NCBI GenBank assembly: GCA_027858995.1
Contig: JAQIBP010000034.1
Location: 51,809-115,808, forward strand
Direction of reading: 5' to 3'
DNA from: Deltaproteobacteria bacterium
Lineage (GTDB): Bacteria; Desulfobacterota; Desulfobacteria; Desulfobacterales; Desulfobacteraceae
DNA: 64,000 nt
Shown here: piece after piece, positions 1 through 8,009 of the stretch
How the letters are laid out: each line of letters opens with the position of its first letter
Position numbering within the stretch: position 1 is the stretch's first letter
Translations under genes and position numbers: made by a program
The notes under the pieces: generated by a model
The model's database searches: none
What the model was told of the DNA's origin: nothing
What the model saw: only the letters and a program-made list of their open reading frames with translations

Positions 1-553
1 TGGCGATATCTGTTCCAAGAGCAGCAATTAGAAAGGAAGCTTTTTTAATACCTGCTTTTTCAAGAAAAGTTTCATCAGATACATCCCCATGAATATAATG
101 CAGCTTGTCTTTTTCCAATATTTCAATAAGTTTGTCGTCTTTTTCCATTACAACAATATCACCTGTCTCTTCTTTAATCAGCCTGCACAAAACTCTCCCA
201 ATACGGCCGTATCCACATACAATATAATGGTTTTTTAACTTCCTGATTTTTTTATTCAATCGATTTCTCCCCAAAAGAGTTTGTACTTCTCCTTCAACAA
301 CAGCCTGGATGATGATTCCTGTAATATAAAGAAAATATCCAACACCTGCGATCATGACAAAGATCGTAAATATTTTTCCAGCTGCACTTGTTTCATGGAC
401 CTCCATAAAACCGACAGTAGTAACAGTTAGGGCGGTCATATAGGCAGCATCAAGAAAATTCCAGTGTTCAATTATCATATATCCAGCCACACCAATAAAA
501 AAAATGATCCAGGAGACAATAATCGCTCTTATGATTTGTTGAAGTCTGTTCAT
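1..553 (-). CDS. Potassium channel / TrkA-N (RCK) domain protein, C-terminus beyond window
   Basis: Two-transmembrane ion channel subunit fused to a cytoplasmic NAD-binding RCK domain. The reading frame from ATG at 553 shows a first membrane helix, a pore helix, a filter-like TVTTVGF, a second hydrophobic helix, then the Rossmann start HYIVCGYGRIGR (GxGxxG) and an acidic second strand (VVMEKDDK). It runs off the left edge after 184 codons, so only the N-terminal part of the RCK domain is seen. The filter reads TVGFMEV, without the usual Gly-Asp or Gly-Glu after the aromatic residue. Known family role: K+ flux gated by nucleotide or redox ligands at the inner membrane. It is divergent from pcm. 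Confidence 0.85.
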   Translation of the reverse strand, partial: MNRLQQIIRAIIVSWIIFFIGVAGYMIIEHWNFLDAAYMTALTVTTVGFMEVHETSAAGKIFTIFVMIAGVGYFLYITGIIIQAVVEGEVQTLLGRNRLNKKIRKLKNHYIVCGYGRIGRVLCRLIKEETGDIVVMEKDDKLIEILEKDKLHYIHGDVSDETFLEKAGIKKASFLIAALGTDIA

Positions 554-660
554 AGATTTTATAGATACAAATCTTATGGACAAAAAGCAAGATAAGATTA
601 CAGCCTGTAAAGCATAGTATCTGCTTGACGGGCGTATTGGTTGCTGATATTTAAGAGGCT

Positions 661-1317
661 ATGAAAGATGAATCAAAAAAGTTTGTTCGCTGGCGCCGTG
701 AAATGGTTGAGAAACAAATTGCTTCAAGGGGAGTTACAGATCCACAGGTTCTCGACGCAATGTCTAAGGTACAAAGGCACTTGTTTGTTAGTGAAGCCCT
801 TGTTGACAGCGCCTACGGAGATTTTCCGCTTCCCATTGGTGAAGGTCAGACAATTTCCCAGCCATATATTATTGCTGAGATGACCCAGAGCCTTGATTTA
901 AAAGGTCATGAACGAGTTCTTGAAATCGGTACGGGCTCAGGATATCAGGCAGCTGTGTTGTCCAGGATTGTTTACAAAGTATATACCATAGAGAGAAATC
1001 ATGCTCTCTTTTTACAGACAAGAAAGCTTTTTGATAAACTTAAATATTATAATATTGTCACAAGATACTCTGATGGGACCCAGGGTTGGAGTGAGCAAGC
1101 CCCTTTTGATGCCATTATTGTTACAGCAGGAGGGCAGGAAATTCCTTCACCGTTGATTCAGCAGCTTTCAACGGGTGGATGTCTTGTCATGCCGGTGGGT
1201 GGCAGTAATTTCCAGGAATTGTTAAAGCTTGAAAAGACCAAAGACGGGATAAAAACAACAAACCTTGGTGGATGTAGATTTGTGAAATTGATTGGTCAGT
1301 ATGGTTGGGATAGATGA
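661..1317 (+). CDS. pcm: Protein-L-isoaspartate O-methyltransferase
   Basis: Repairs isomerised Asp/Asn residues in aged proteins by SAM-dependent methylation of L-isoaspartyl carboxylates. At 218 residues it has the usual length. SAM-binding motif I (VLEIGTGSGYQ) lies at about residues 86-96, preceded by the family signature region GEGQTISQPYI at 60-70. The motif II region (PFDAIIVTAGG) and the C-terminal LIGQYGW are present. ATG at 661 is preceded by a purine-rich stretch (TTAAGAGGCT). The DUF368 gene follows after 17 bp on the same strand, so the two are probably cotranscribed. Confidence 0.95.
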   Translation: MKDESKKFVRWRREMVEKQIASRGVTDPQVLDAMSKVQRHLFVSEALVDSAYGDFPLPIGEGQTISQPYIIAEMTQSLDLKGHERVLEIGTGSGYQAAVLSRIVYKVYTIERNHALFLQTRKLFDKLKYYNIVTRYSDGTQGWSEQAPFDAIIVTAGGQEIPSPLIQQLSTGGCLVMPVGGSNFQELLKLEKTKDGIKTTNLGGCRFVKLIGQYGWDR

Positions 1318-1334
1318 TATGACCCGCAAAAAAA

Positions 1335-2468
1335 ATGAATAAAAAAAACAACCATCAACTGTCTTTAATAAAAGAACTTCTTATTGGTTTCTGTCTTGGA
1401 GCTGCGAATATAATCCCAGGAGTTTCCGGTGGTACATTTCTTCTGATTTTTAAAATTTATGAGCGTGTTTTTTCTATTTTGAACAATATTAATAGAACCA
1501 ACATTTTTTACATCCTCTCCTCAATTATCAAAATTATTTTTAAGCCTGACAAATCAGATTCACTAAATATATTTTTTGAATTTTTAAAAAAGAAAGATTT
1601 TATTTTTCTGTTGAAATTAATAACAGGAGCAGTAATTGCTATTCTCTGTCTTTCAAGTTTGATGAAATATTTAATTGTTCATCAATTTTGTGCTACATAT
1701 TCACTGTTTTTCGGATTGATTTTAATTTCCATCATAATCCCTGTAAAAATGTTGAAAACTAAAAGAATCTATCTGATCTTATTTGTGGCTTGTGGTGCTC
1801 TTGCAACTATCTATGTCAGCTATGCAGTCAATCCCTATGATAAAATAAAAAAAAAATCAGAATATTATGAAACACAATATTCACAATCAGACCATGATAT
1901 TACAAATGAAAAACAAGGAGTTAAAATTTTCTCTTTTACAGATAAGTATACCTTTAATGAATATATATATGCTCTAACCTGTGGAGCAATTGCTATTTCA
2001 GCAATGGTGCTGCCAGGCATAAGCGGCTCACTGGTTCTTATTTTAATGGGGGAATATTTTGCTGTTGTCTCTGCAATAGCAGGACTTGGAACATTGAACC
2101 TGGATAATATGGCATTCCTCGGGTGTTTTACAATTGGTATTATTTTTGGCGGTCTTATTTTTGCAAGAGTTGTAAATTTTGTCTTAAAACGATTTTATAA
2201 CGCAACAATGGCATTTCTTACAGGATTGATGGCAGGCTCTCTATATGCCTTATGGCCCTTTAAAAAAAGTATAATAATGGCACAGCAATATATTAAGCAG
2301 GATGGTGTTGTGAGTATTGTAGACAATGCAAGGATTTATACCAATATTAATGAGCTGCCGGTTATGGGAGAACAACTATATATTTCAGGTTTTTTTTTCA
2401 TCTCAGGATGTATCATCATGCTGATTTTTATAAAAAAAGAGTTCAAGACTAAAGTGATTCCGGGGTAA
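1335..2468 (+). CDS. DUF368 membrane protein, likely polyprenyl-phosphate transporter
   Basis: Polytopic inner-membrane protein of 377 residues. The DUF368 hallmark NIIPGVSGGTF occurs near residues 25-35 and a related half-motif VLPGISGSLVLILMG near 225-240, consistent with an internally duplicated transporter. Members of this family (PopT) have been reported to recycle undecaprenyl phosphate across the cytoplasmic membrane for cell-wall and O-antigen synthesis. The insert between the halves (about residues 165-200) is hydrophilic and Lys-rich. The gene is 17 bp downstream of pcm, and its 3' end overlaps the convergent epmA by 20 bp. Family assignment is firm; substrate is inferred. Confidence 0.88.
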   Translation: MNKKNNHQLSLIKELLIGFCLGAANIIPGVSGGTFLLIFKIYERVFSILNNINRTNIFYILSSIIKIIFKPDKSDSLNIFFEFLKKKDFIFLLKLITGAVIAILCLSSLMKYLIVHQFCATYSLFFGLILISIIIPVKMLKTKRIYLILFVACGALATIYVSYAVNPYDKIKKKSEYYETQYSQSDHDITNEKQGVKIFSFTDKYTFNEYIYALTCGAIAISAMVLPGISGSLVLILMGEYFAVVSAIAGLGTLNLDNMAFLGCFTIGIIFGGLIFARVVNFVLKRFYNATMAFLTGLMAGSLYALWPFKKSIIMAQQYIKQDGVVSIVDNARIYTNINELPVMGEQLYISGFFFISGCIIMLIFIKKEFKTKVIPG

Positions 2469-3345
2469 AAGCCACCACATCATCAATAGAGTCTGTATTG
2501 CAGAAAATCATGACAAGTCTGTCAATTCCGAGGGCGATTCCTGCACACTCTGGCATGGTTTCAATATCTTTAAGAAACTTATCAGGCATGGGAAGAGAGT
2601 TCATATTATTAAAATGGCGTATATGATTTTCTTTTTCAAAGCGTAATTTTTGTTCAACAGGATCTATCAGTTCAGAAAATCCATTGGCAAGCTCAATACC
2701 GGCTATATAGAATTCAAATCTTTGGGCATATTCAGTATTTTCAGGTTTGAGTTTTGAAAGTGATGCAAGGCTTGCTGGATAATCACACAAAAAAGCAGGT
2801 GTTTTATTACCAAGGCAGGGCTCTATTTGAAAACTTATGATTTCATCAAAACAATTGTCATTTAAGGCTCTACCAAGGGATTTGTCAGCAAAGTTTTCAA
2901 AAGCCTGCTCCACAGTGATTGTCTGCCACTGTCTGTCTAAAGCTATGGTTCTATCCTGATATTTAATCTGGTTTCCCAGGCCAAGCCTTGCAGCAATAAA
3001 GTTTATCAACTCTTTGCATTGAGCCATTAAATCAAAATAAGTATCATCTTTTGTGTACCATTCAAGCATGGTCAGTTCCGGCAGATGGTGTGGCCCGCTT
3101 TCATTTTTTCTAAAGCATTTGCAGATCTGAAAAATTTTGTCAAAACCCTTTGATAACAACCTTTTCATGTATAATTCAGGAGAAGCCTGCAGATAACATC
3201 CTTCTGTGGTTACAGGCTCAATATTGGCTTCAGGAATGATATTGGGAGATCTTATGGGGGTTTCTACTTCAAGATAGTGATTAAGAGTAAAAAAATCCCT
3301 TATGGCTTGGATTACAAAGGATCTTATTTCAAGTTGTTTATGCAT
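2449..3345 (-). CDS. epmA: EF-P lysine lysyltransferase (LysRS-like)
   Basis: Short LysRS paralogue that attaches beta-lysine to elongation factor P. At 298 residues it contains only the class II synthetase core and lacks the N-terminal anticodon-binding domain of true LysRS. Visible motifs are the motif 2 region FRKNESGPHHLPELTMLEWY, the amino-acid pocket ELANGFSEL, and motif 3 GIALGIDRLVMIF at the C-terminus. It lies 1 bp downstream of the HDAC-like gene on the same strand, so translation may be coupled. EF-P and EpmB are not in the window. Known role: easing ribosome stalling at polyproline. Confidence 0.92.
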   Translation of the reverse strand: MHKQLEIRSFVIQAIRDFFTLNHYLEVETPIRSPNIIPEANIEPVTTEGCYLQASPELYMKRLLSKGFDKIFQICKCFRKNESGPHHLPELTMLEWYTKDDTYFDLMAQCKELINFIAARLGLGNQIKYQDRTIALDRQWQTITVEQAFENFADKSLGRALNDNCFDEIISFQIEPCLGNKTPAFLCDYPASLASLSKLKPENTEYAQRFEFYIAGIELANGFSELIDPVEQKLRFEKENHIRHFNNMNSLPMPDKFLKDIETMPECAGIALGIDRLVMIFCNTDSIDDVVAFTPESL

Positions 3346-3346
3346 C

Positions 3347-4663
3347 TCATTTTATTTCATAAATATCTTTTGTTCTATCCTGTAAAAAGATTTTATTGAA
3401 TTTATTTTTATCTGCCTGGTCAAAAAATTTATATCCCTGTTCAACACATGATTGACAGGCATTAATAGGAATATGCACCCCAAGAATATTATAACCTGAA
3501 GTTGCTTTGGAATCAATTTGGAAACTGCCGCCGCAGTCTTGGCAGATTCTTATTTTTTCTTTTTGCCGCTCAAAGATATTGTCAGTATCATAAAATATTT
3601 CTCTATGCCTGACCTGAAAATCTCCGGGAGTACCCTCTTTTTGCCTCATTTTGTCTCTCTGGTTCCAGAATGTGTTGATAATATTTGTGGTTTTTTTGAT
3701 TTTGTCTGTAATACTTACAGATTGTTTAAGACGTCCGGGGTTAAAATCAGGCTCAACAACACCTGAATAATCAAGTCCTGCCATGGCGAGGATAATTCCG
3801 AGATTTACATAGGGCAAAGCATCTTCAATTGAGTATCCACCCTCAAGAACAGCAATATCAGGTTTTAAAAGGCGGGTTAGTTCTGCATAGCCCTGGGCTG
3901 AAAAATTCATATTGGTTAATGGGTCAGTATAATGGTTATCCTGTCCTGCAGAGTTTACAATAAGATCCGGCTTAAATTCCTCAAGAATCGGTAATACACA
4001 GTTATTAATAACATAAAGATATCCTTCTGTAGAAGTGCCTGGAGGCAATGGTATATTCAAGTTTGATCCCTTTGCATTGGGTCCTCCCAGTTCATTTGGG
4101 AACCCGGAGCCCGGATACATGGTTCTTCCGTCCTGGTGCAGGGAGATAAACAAGACATCGGGATCATGCCAGAATATATCATTGGAGCCATCACCATGAT
4201 GGCAGTCTGTATCAACCACGGCTATTCTCTTTTTACCAAATTGTGATCTTATATATTCCACCATGATAGCCTCCATATTGATGTGGCAAAAACCTCTGCC
4301 GCCATGGGAAACTCTCATTGCGTGGTGACCGGGAGGTCTAACCAGTGCAAAACCTGTCTTTACTTCCTTGTTTAAAACAGCATTGGCAATGGCCTTGGCA
4401 CCTCCTGCACTTATAAGGTGGGATTCAGTAGTAACTGTTTTTTCATCGGGAACACAAAAATGTGCCCGCCTGATATCCTGTTCAGTAACAAGCTCAGGTT
4501 TATATTCAATAATTCCATCAATATCAAAAATCCCTTCTTCCATAACCTGATCCTGGGTATATAAAAGCCTCTCTTCTCTTTCAGGATGGGTGGGGTCTAT
4601 TGCCCAGTCAAATGCAGGGAAAAATACAAGACCTGTTTTGTTTACCGCTTTTAACATTATCAC
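3347..4663 (-). CDS. Histone deacetylase family protein (class II HDAC/AcuC-like) with extra C-terminal Cys cluster
   Basis: Zn-dependent deacetylase fold. Of 438 residues, about 1-300 are catalytic: RPPGHHAM at 109-116 gives the active-site His pair, DTDCHHGDGS at 151-160 the first metal Asp/His set, and GQDNHYTDPL the later metal Asp, followed by LEGGY. Bacterial relatives act on acetylated lysine (AcuC) or acetylpolyamines. After the catalytic domain comes a roughly 120-residue tail ending in two Cys pairs (CQDC and CQSC), which looks like a small zinc ribbon and is unusual for this family. Followed at once by epmA. Its substrate cannot be told from sequence. Confidence 0.9.
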   Translation of the reverse strand: MIMLKAVNKTGLVFFPAFDWAIDPTHPEREERLLYTQDQVMEEGIFDIDGIIEYKPELVTEQDIRRAHFCVPDEKTVTTESHLISAGGAKAIANAVLNKEVKTGFALVRPPGHHAMRVSHGGRGFCHINMEAIMVEYIRSQFGKKRIAVVDTDCHHGDGSNDIFWHDPDVLFISLHQDGRTMYPGSGFPNELGGPNAKGSNLNIPLPPGTSTEGYLYVINNCVLPILEEFKPDLIVNSAGQDNHYTDPLTNMNFSAQGYAELTRLLKPDIAVLEGGYSIEDALPYVNLGIILAMAGLDYSGVVEPDFNPGRLKQSVSITDKIKKTTNIINTFWNQRDKMRQKEGTPGDFQVRHREIFYDTDNIFERQKEKIRICQDCGGSFQIDSKATSGYNILGVHIPINACQSCVEQGYKFFDQADKNKFNKIFLQDRTKDIYEIK

Positions 4664-4678
4664 CTCATAAAATTATTG

Positions 4679-4822
4679 TGAGACCTTTGAATAACGTCCC
4701 CTTTTGCCCAATTGTCACGGAATATAAAAATTATAATCCTCAAAATACTTTATGTATTCCTCCGGTTATAATTTTCATCTTCCTTGCACTAAAACAAAAT
4801 TGAACATTATTCAAAAGTCTCA
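4679..4822. repeat. Dispersed intergenic repeat R1, copy A
   Basis: A 144 bp element between the hydantoinase-like gene and the HDAC-like gene. Its ends are 19 bp inverted repeats (17 of 19 matching), starting TGAGACCTTTGAATAACGT. The reverse complement of its core aligns over about 95 bases with copy C at 16165-16260, sharing blocks such as TGAGGATT and AATTGGGCAAA. The element reaches into the stop codon of the gene ending at 4820. It has no coding capacity and looks like a MITE-like or structured repeat. Confidence 0.7.
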
Positions 4823-6493
4823 TTGTATGACCTTTTCAAAACCTTTTATCAAACCGGGTTTGAGCTGCATTTTTGTCCTGAATATTTTACCTTTTGGTGA
4901 AAAATTTCGCACAATATTAAATTTTTGAAATTCAACCACTTCCACATCATTAAGATTGTCATCATCAGCACCGGAATTAACAGCTTTCTCTTTTAACAGT
5001 GTATGGGCTGTTTCAATTAAATCATCCTCTGAAAATGATTTGGAAATGGGTTCTGCAAAATCTTCTTCATGGGCAGTTAAAATACCCTGTTCTGTATCTG
5101 CATTTAAAGTTACTTCACAGGTGGTTCTGGCAAGAGCTGCACCAATGGCATTTGCCACGGATGATTCCGGAACAGCAATGGTTTCAATATTATAGATCTC
5201 TTCTATTTTTTTGGCAAAGTATCTGGCAGGACCACCAAGCAGCAGTATCTTCTTAGGGTTGATTTTATATCCTTCAAGGAATTCATGAACCGTATATACA
5301 GGTTTGGAGTTTATTTGATCCATCATTTTATAGGTTTTTTTCAAAATAGTGGAACAGCATTGTCTGAATATTTTATCAGCTGCTTCTTTATCTGTCATGC
5401 CAAGTTTTTCTGCAATTTTATCAATGCCTTTTTGTGAATTGTTTTGGTCTCCTTCATCCATTAACCCAAGTACAATCAAAGCATCGGTGGGAGTTGGTTC
5501 AGGCCCTCCAAATGCCATGGCAGGTCCTTTGCGGTCAGGACCGATTATAAGTTCATTCTCTTTTACCCTGACAACACTGTCACCTCCAATTCCATCTGAG
5601 TCTGTTCTAAGAGATCGTATCAGGCTTTTATACCTGCCTCGTTTGATTCCCACAGGTTCAAGCAAGGGTGCTTTATCTACAAGAAAAGCAATATCAGTGG
5701 TTGTGCCACCTATATCAAGAACAATAGCATCCTGGCCTTCTGGAGCGTAGGGAATAGCTCCCATAATACTTGCAGCAGGTCCTGATAATACAGTTTGACC
5801 CGGAAAAGCCATTGAAGCTTTAAGGGACATAGTGCCGCCGTCAGCTTTAAGTATTTGAATGGGCACTTTTAAGCCCTTCTCTTCAAGGGAGAGTTTCACC
5901 GCCTCAAAAAATGATTTATGAAGAGAAAATACAGCAGCATTCAGATGTGTTGTTGCTATTCTTCTGGGGAAATTCAGGTTGCCTGAAACATGATGACCTA
6001 AGAATATTTTTTTAAAATACCTGTTTAAAACTCTTTTAATAAGTATTTCATGGCTTGGATTTCTAACACTGAATTTGCCTACAACACCAACATATTCAAT
6101 ACCGGCCTTTTTCATTTTTTTGGCAATATCTTCGATTTCCATCTCGTTTACTGCGGCTTTCTGGATCCCTCGATGATTGATGGAGCCTGCTACGCAATAG
6201 TAGTGATCATCTGTTTTAAAAGCGTTCGGGTCAATTCCCGGACCGGCAGATACAATCATTCCAACCTGGTTCATATTCTGCTGAACAATTGCATTGGTTG
6301 TCAATGTAGTTGAAATGACAACCCGTTTAATATCGTCTGGATCAATACTGTCCAAAAGTTGGGTAAAGGCCGAGAGGATTGTGTCGAAAAGATTTGCAGA
6401 ATCAGTGGACACCTTGAGTTTTTTTTCAATACCATTGCGGCTTAACACAACAGCATCTGTGTGTGTTCCGCCAACATCTATTCCTATAATCAT
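4820..6493 (-). CDS. Hydantoinase/oxoprolinase family protein (HyuA-like ATPase)
   Basis: A 557-residue member of the ASKHA-fold hydantoinase A / 5-oxoprolinase family, which uses ATP to open cyclic amides or carboxylate substrates. The phosphate-1 loop GIDVGGTHTDAVVL starts at residue 3, and the second phosphate loop VLDIGGTTTDIAFL lies near residue 265. The adenosine-motif region LLLGGPARYFAKKI lies near 425. No HyuB-type partner is nearby, so it is a stand-alone HyuA-like protein. It is upstream of the HDAC-like gene and epmA on the same strand, with repeat R1 copy A between. ATG at 6493 was chosen because the P-loop begins immediately after it. Substrate unknown. Confidence 0.88.
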   Translation of the reverse strand: MIIGIDVGGTHTDAVVLSRNGIEKKLKVSTDSANLFDTILSAFTQLLDSIDPDDIKRVVISTTLTTNAIVQQNMNQVGMIVSAGPGIDPNAFKTDDHYYCVAGSINHRGIQKAAVNEMEIEDIAKKMKKAGIEYVGVVGKFSVRNPSHEILIKRVLNRYFKKIFLGHHVSGNLNFPRRIATTHLNAAVFSLHKSFFEAVKLSLEEKGLKVPIQILKADGGTMSLKASMAFPGQTVLSGPAASIMGAIPYAPEGQDAIVLDIGGTTTDIAFLVDKAPLLEPVGIKRGRYKSLIRSLRTDSDGIGGDSVVRVKENELIIGPDRKGPAMAFGGPEPTPTDALIVLGLMDEGDQNNSQKGIDKIAEKLGMTDKEAADKIFRQCCSTILKKTYKMMDQINSKPVYTVHEFLEGYKINPKKILLLGGPARYFAKKIEEIYNIETIAVPESSVANAIGAALARTTCEVTLNADTEQGILTAHEEDFAEPISKSFSEDDLIETAHTLLKEKAVNSGADDDNLNDVEVVEFQKFNIVRNFSPKGKIFRTKMQLKPGLIKGFEKVIQ

Positions 6494-6604
6494 TGCCTGC
6501 CCCTAAATTTTTTTCAACCAATATAAAGTGCTTTCCATGATGCAAAAGCTTGTCAGAAAAGCTGTGTATTGTCAATCAGATTTTCAATATGTTATAGGCT
6601 GTCA

Positions 6605-6674
6605 ACAGGCTGTTACATAATGCAAATTTTTCCAACGCCGAAATTGGGAAAATTGGGGTTGTGTAACAGACTGT
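6605..6674. repeat. Dispersed intergenic repeat R1, copy B (internally deleted)
   Basis: Short palindromic element in the divergent promoter region between the hydantoinase-like and enoyl-CoA hydratase-like genes. Its outer arms (ACAGGCTGTTACATAAT and its near-complement) pair at 14 of 17 positions. The inner block AATTTTTCCAACGCCG matches copy C at about 16230-16250. The rest of the core is missing. Confidence 0.6.
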
Positions 6675-6772
6675 CGGGATTGTTTTTAAACTTGAATTAG
6701 CAGGCAATTTAATTTATTAATTCATAACAGTGTTTACTTTTAAGAATAAATTGGCTTTTAAGGAGTTAAGAT

Positions 6773-7495
6773 ATGGCAATAATTGAGTGGGAAAAAAATG
6801 AATCAGTAGCTGTTATTAACATGTGCAATGGTACTAATAAACAGAATCTTGAGTTTGTCGAGAAGATGAATCAATGCTTTGATGAAATAATAGAAGATAA
6901 AGAAATCTGTGCAATTGTTCTTACTTCCATTGATAAAAAAAATTTTTCCCAGGGTATTGATGTTGAATGGCTGGGGCAGAAAATGAATGATCAGGATTTT
7001 GACAGTATAAAATCATTTATGTATGGAATGAATACAATATTTAAACGCATACTGCTCATGCCATTCCCTGTAATTGCTGCCATTAACGGTCACGCCTTTG
7101 GCAATGGCGCCATGCTCGCCTGCACCTGTGATTTTAGATTCATGACAAAGGATAAGGGCTTTTTTTGCTTTCCTGAAGTGGATATAAATATACCTTTTCT
7201 TCCTGGAATGATTGCATTTGTCAGAAAATCTATTCCTGAATATAAATTTAATGAAATGATTTTATCTGGCAAGCGCGTGGTGGCTGAAGAATTAGAAGAA
7301 AGCCATGTAATTGTCAAGGCATGTGACAACAAAGAGCAGCTTTTTGAAGAGACCATTGCATTTGCCAGAACATTTACTAAAAAGCGGCCGATTTTTGGAG
7401 AGTTGAAGAAACGGATGCATAAAAATATTATTAAAGTCATGGAGATTGAAGATAAGAAACAGATTGATTCCCTGAATCTATTTATCCAGGATTGA
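6773..7495 (+). CDS. Enoyl-CoA hydratase/isomerase family protein
   Basis: Crotonase-fold protein of 240 residues, slightly shorter than typical (about 255-260). The CoA/oxyanion region FPVIAAINGHAFGNGAML lies around residues 97-114, with the second oxyanion element in the FPEVDINIPFLPGM segment. Where catalytic hydratases carry Glu residues, this protein has FGNGAML and PEVDINIPF, resembling Delta3,Delta2-enoyl-CoA isomerases more than hydratases. The SD AAGGAG lies 8-9 bases before ATG 6773. Repeat R2 copy a lies downstream. Likely role in acyl-CoA metabolism; the exact reaction is unresolved. Confidence 0.85.
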   Translation: MAIIEWEKNESVAVINMCNGTNKQNLEFVEKMNQCFDEIIEDKEICAIVLTSIDKKNFSQGIDVEWLGQKMNDQDFDSIKSFMYGMNTIFKRILLMPFPVIAAINGHAFGNGAMLACTCDFRFMTKDKGFFCFPEVDINIPFLPGMIAFVRKSIPEYKFNEMILSGKRVVAEELEESHVIVKACDNKEQLFEETIAFARTFTKKRPIFGELKKRMHKNIIKVMEIEDKKQIDSLNLFIQD

Positions 7496-7578
7496 TAAGA
7501 TAAAGGAAACAGACTCCTATGTTTATATCAGGTGTTGTGATTGTGAAAATTTTATTAATCCTGACTTTAGACAGAGTA

Positions 7579-7659
7579 CCAGAAGTCAACGCCTAAAAAT
7601 TTAATCAGGATTTGATCTGGTATCATTGATGATCTGAACACCTTATGGCAGTTTCCATA
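7579..7659 (-). repeat. Dispersed repeat R2, copy a
   Basis: The reverse complement of this 81 bp segment matches 23392-23472 with only a handful of differences. It begins TATGGAAACTGCCATAAGG, which can form a small hairpin, and contains the shared block TTTAGGCGTTGAC. It lies 3' of the enoyl-CoA hydratase-like gene. Both copies would end a short reading frame METAIRC..Q followed by TGA, so a shared gene tail plus terminator-like sequence is an alternative to a non-coding repeat. Confidence 0.65.
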
Positions 7660-7720
7660 TGAATAATTATCCTTAAGTGTCGAGTTTGCCTAACGTGATT
7701 ATTTTTGCGTAATTCAAAAT

Positions 7721-7864
7721 TTAATCAATTGAAGGAGAGGTATTCTCATCTTGCTCGACAGATTTTTTTTTCTTTTCCAGTTTGCGTTGTTTTTTTTCTT
7801 CTTTTTTCTTTTTCTTTGCTAATTCTTTCTGACGCTTTTCATATGAATAATTTGGTTTAAACAA
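7721..7864 (-). CDS. Small basic Lys/Glu-rich protein, 47 residues
   Basis: Starts at TTG 7864 with a clear SD (GAGGA, 7 bases upstream) and ends at TAA 7721-7723. The protein begins (L/M)FKPNYSYEKRQKELAKK, continues with alternating Lys/Glu that should form one charged helix, and ends in an acidic-polar tail. Small proteins opening FKPN(F/Y)SYEKRQ(K/R)ELAKK occur as uncharacterised ORFs in many proteobacteria, as far as I recall. It lies 3' of the DEAD-box helicase gene on the same strand, with a hairpin between. An RNA- or ribosome-associated role is a guess. Confidence 0.65.
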   Translation of the reverse strand: MFKPNYSYEKRQKELAKKKKKEEKKQRKLEKKKKSVEQDENTSPSID

Positions 7865-7955
7865 GATTAAATCCTCATTCCTTAAAGTTTTGTGTTAGAT
7901 GCAAAAATAAGGTTGCGTAAAAACAAGACCCCATATGGAGCATTTTATTATATAA

Positions 7956-7979
7956 CCGAGGTATCATTTGATACCTCGG
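7956..7979 (-). terminator. Hairpin downstream of the DEAD-box helicase
   Basis: Perfect 11 bp stem with a 2-base loop (CCGAGGTATCA and its complement). It lies 30 bases after the helicase stop. The following leftward sequence is A/T-rich but has no long T-run, so termination may be partial and allow read-through to the small basic protein. Confidence 0.5.
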
Positions 7980-8009
7980 CTGAAAGTCCGGGTGTCCGGA
8001 CTAAATCGA

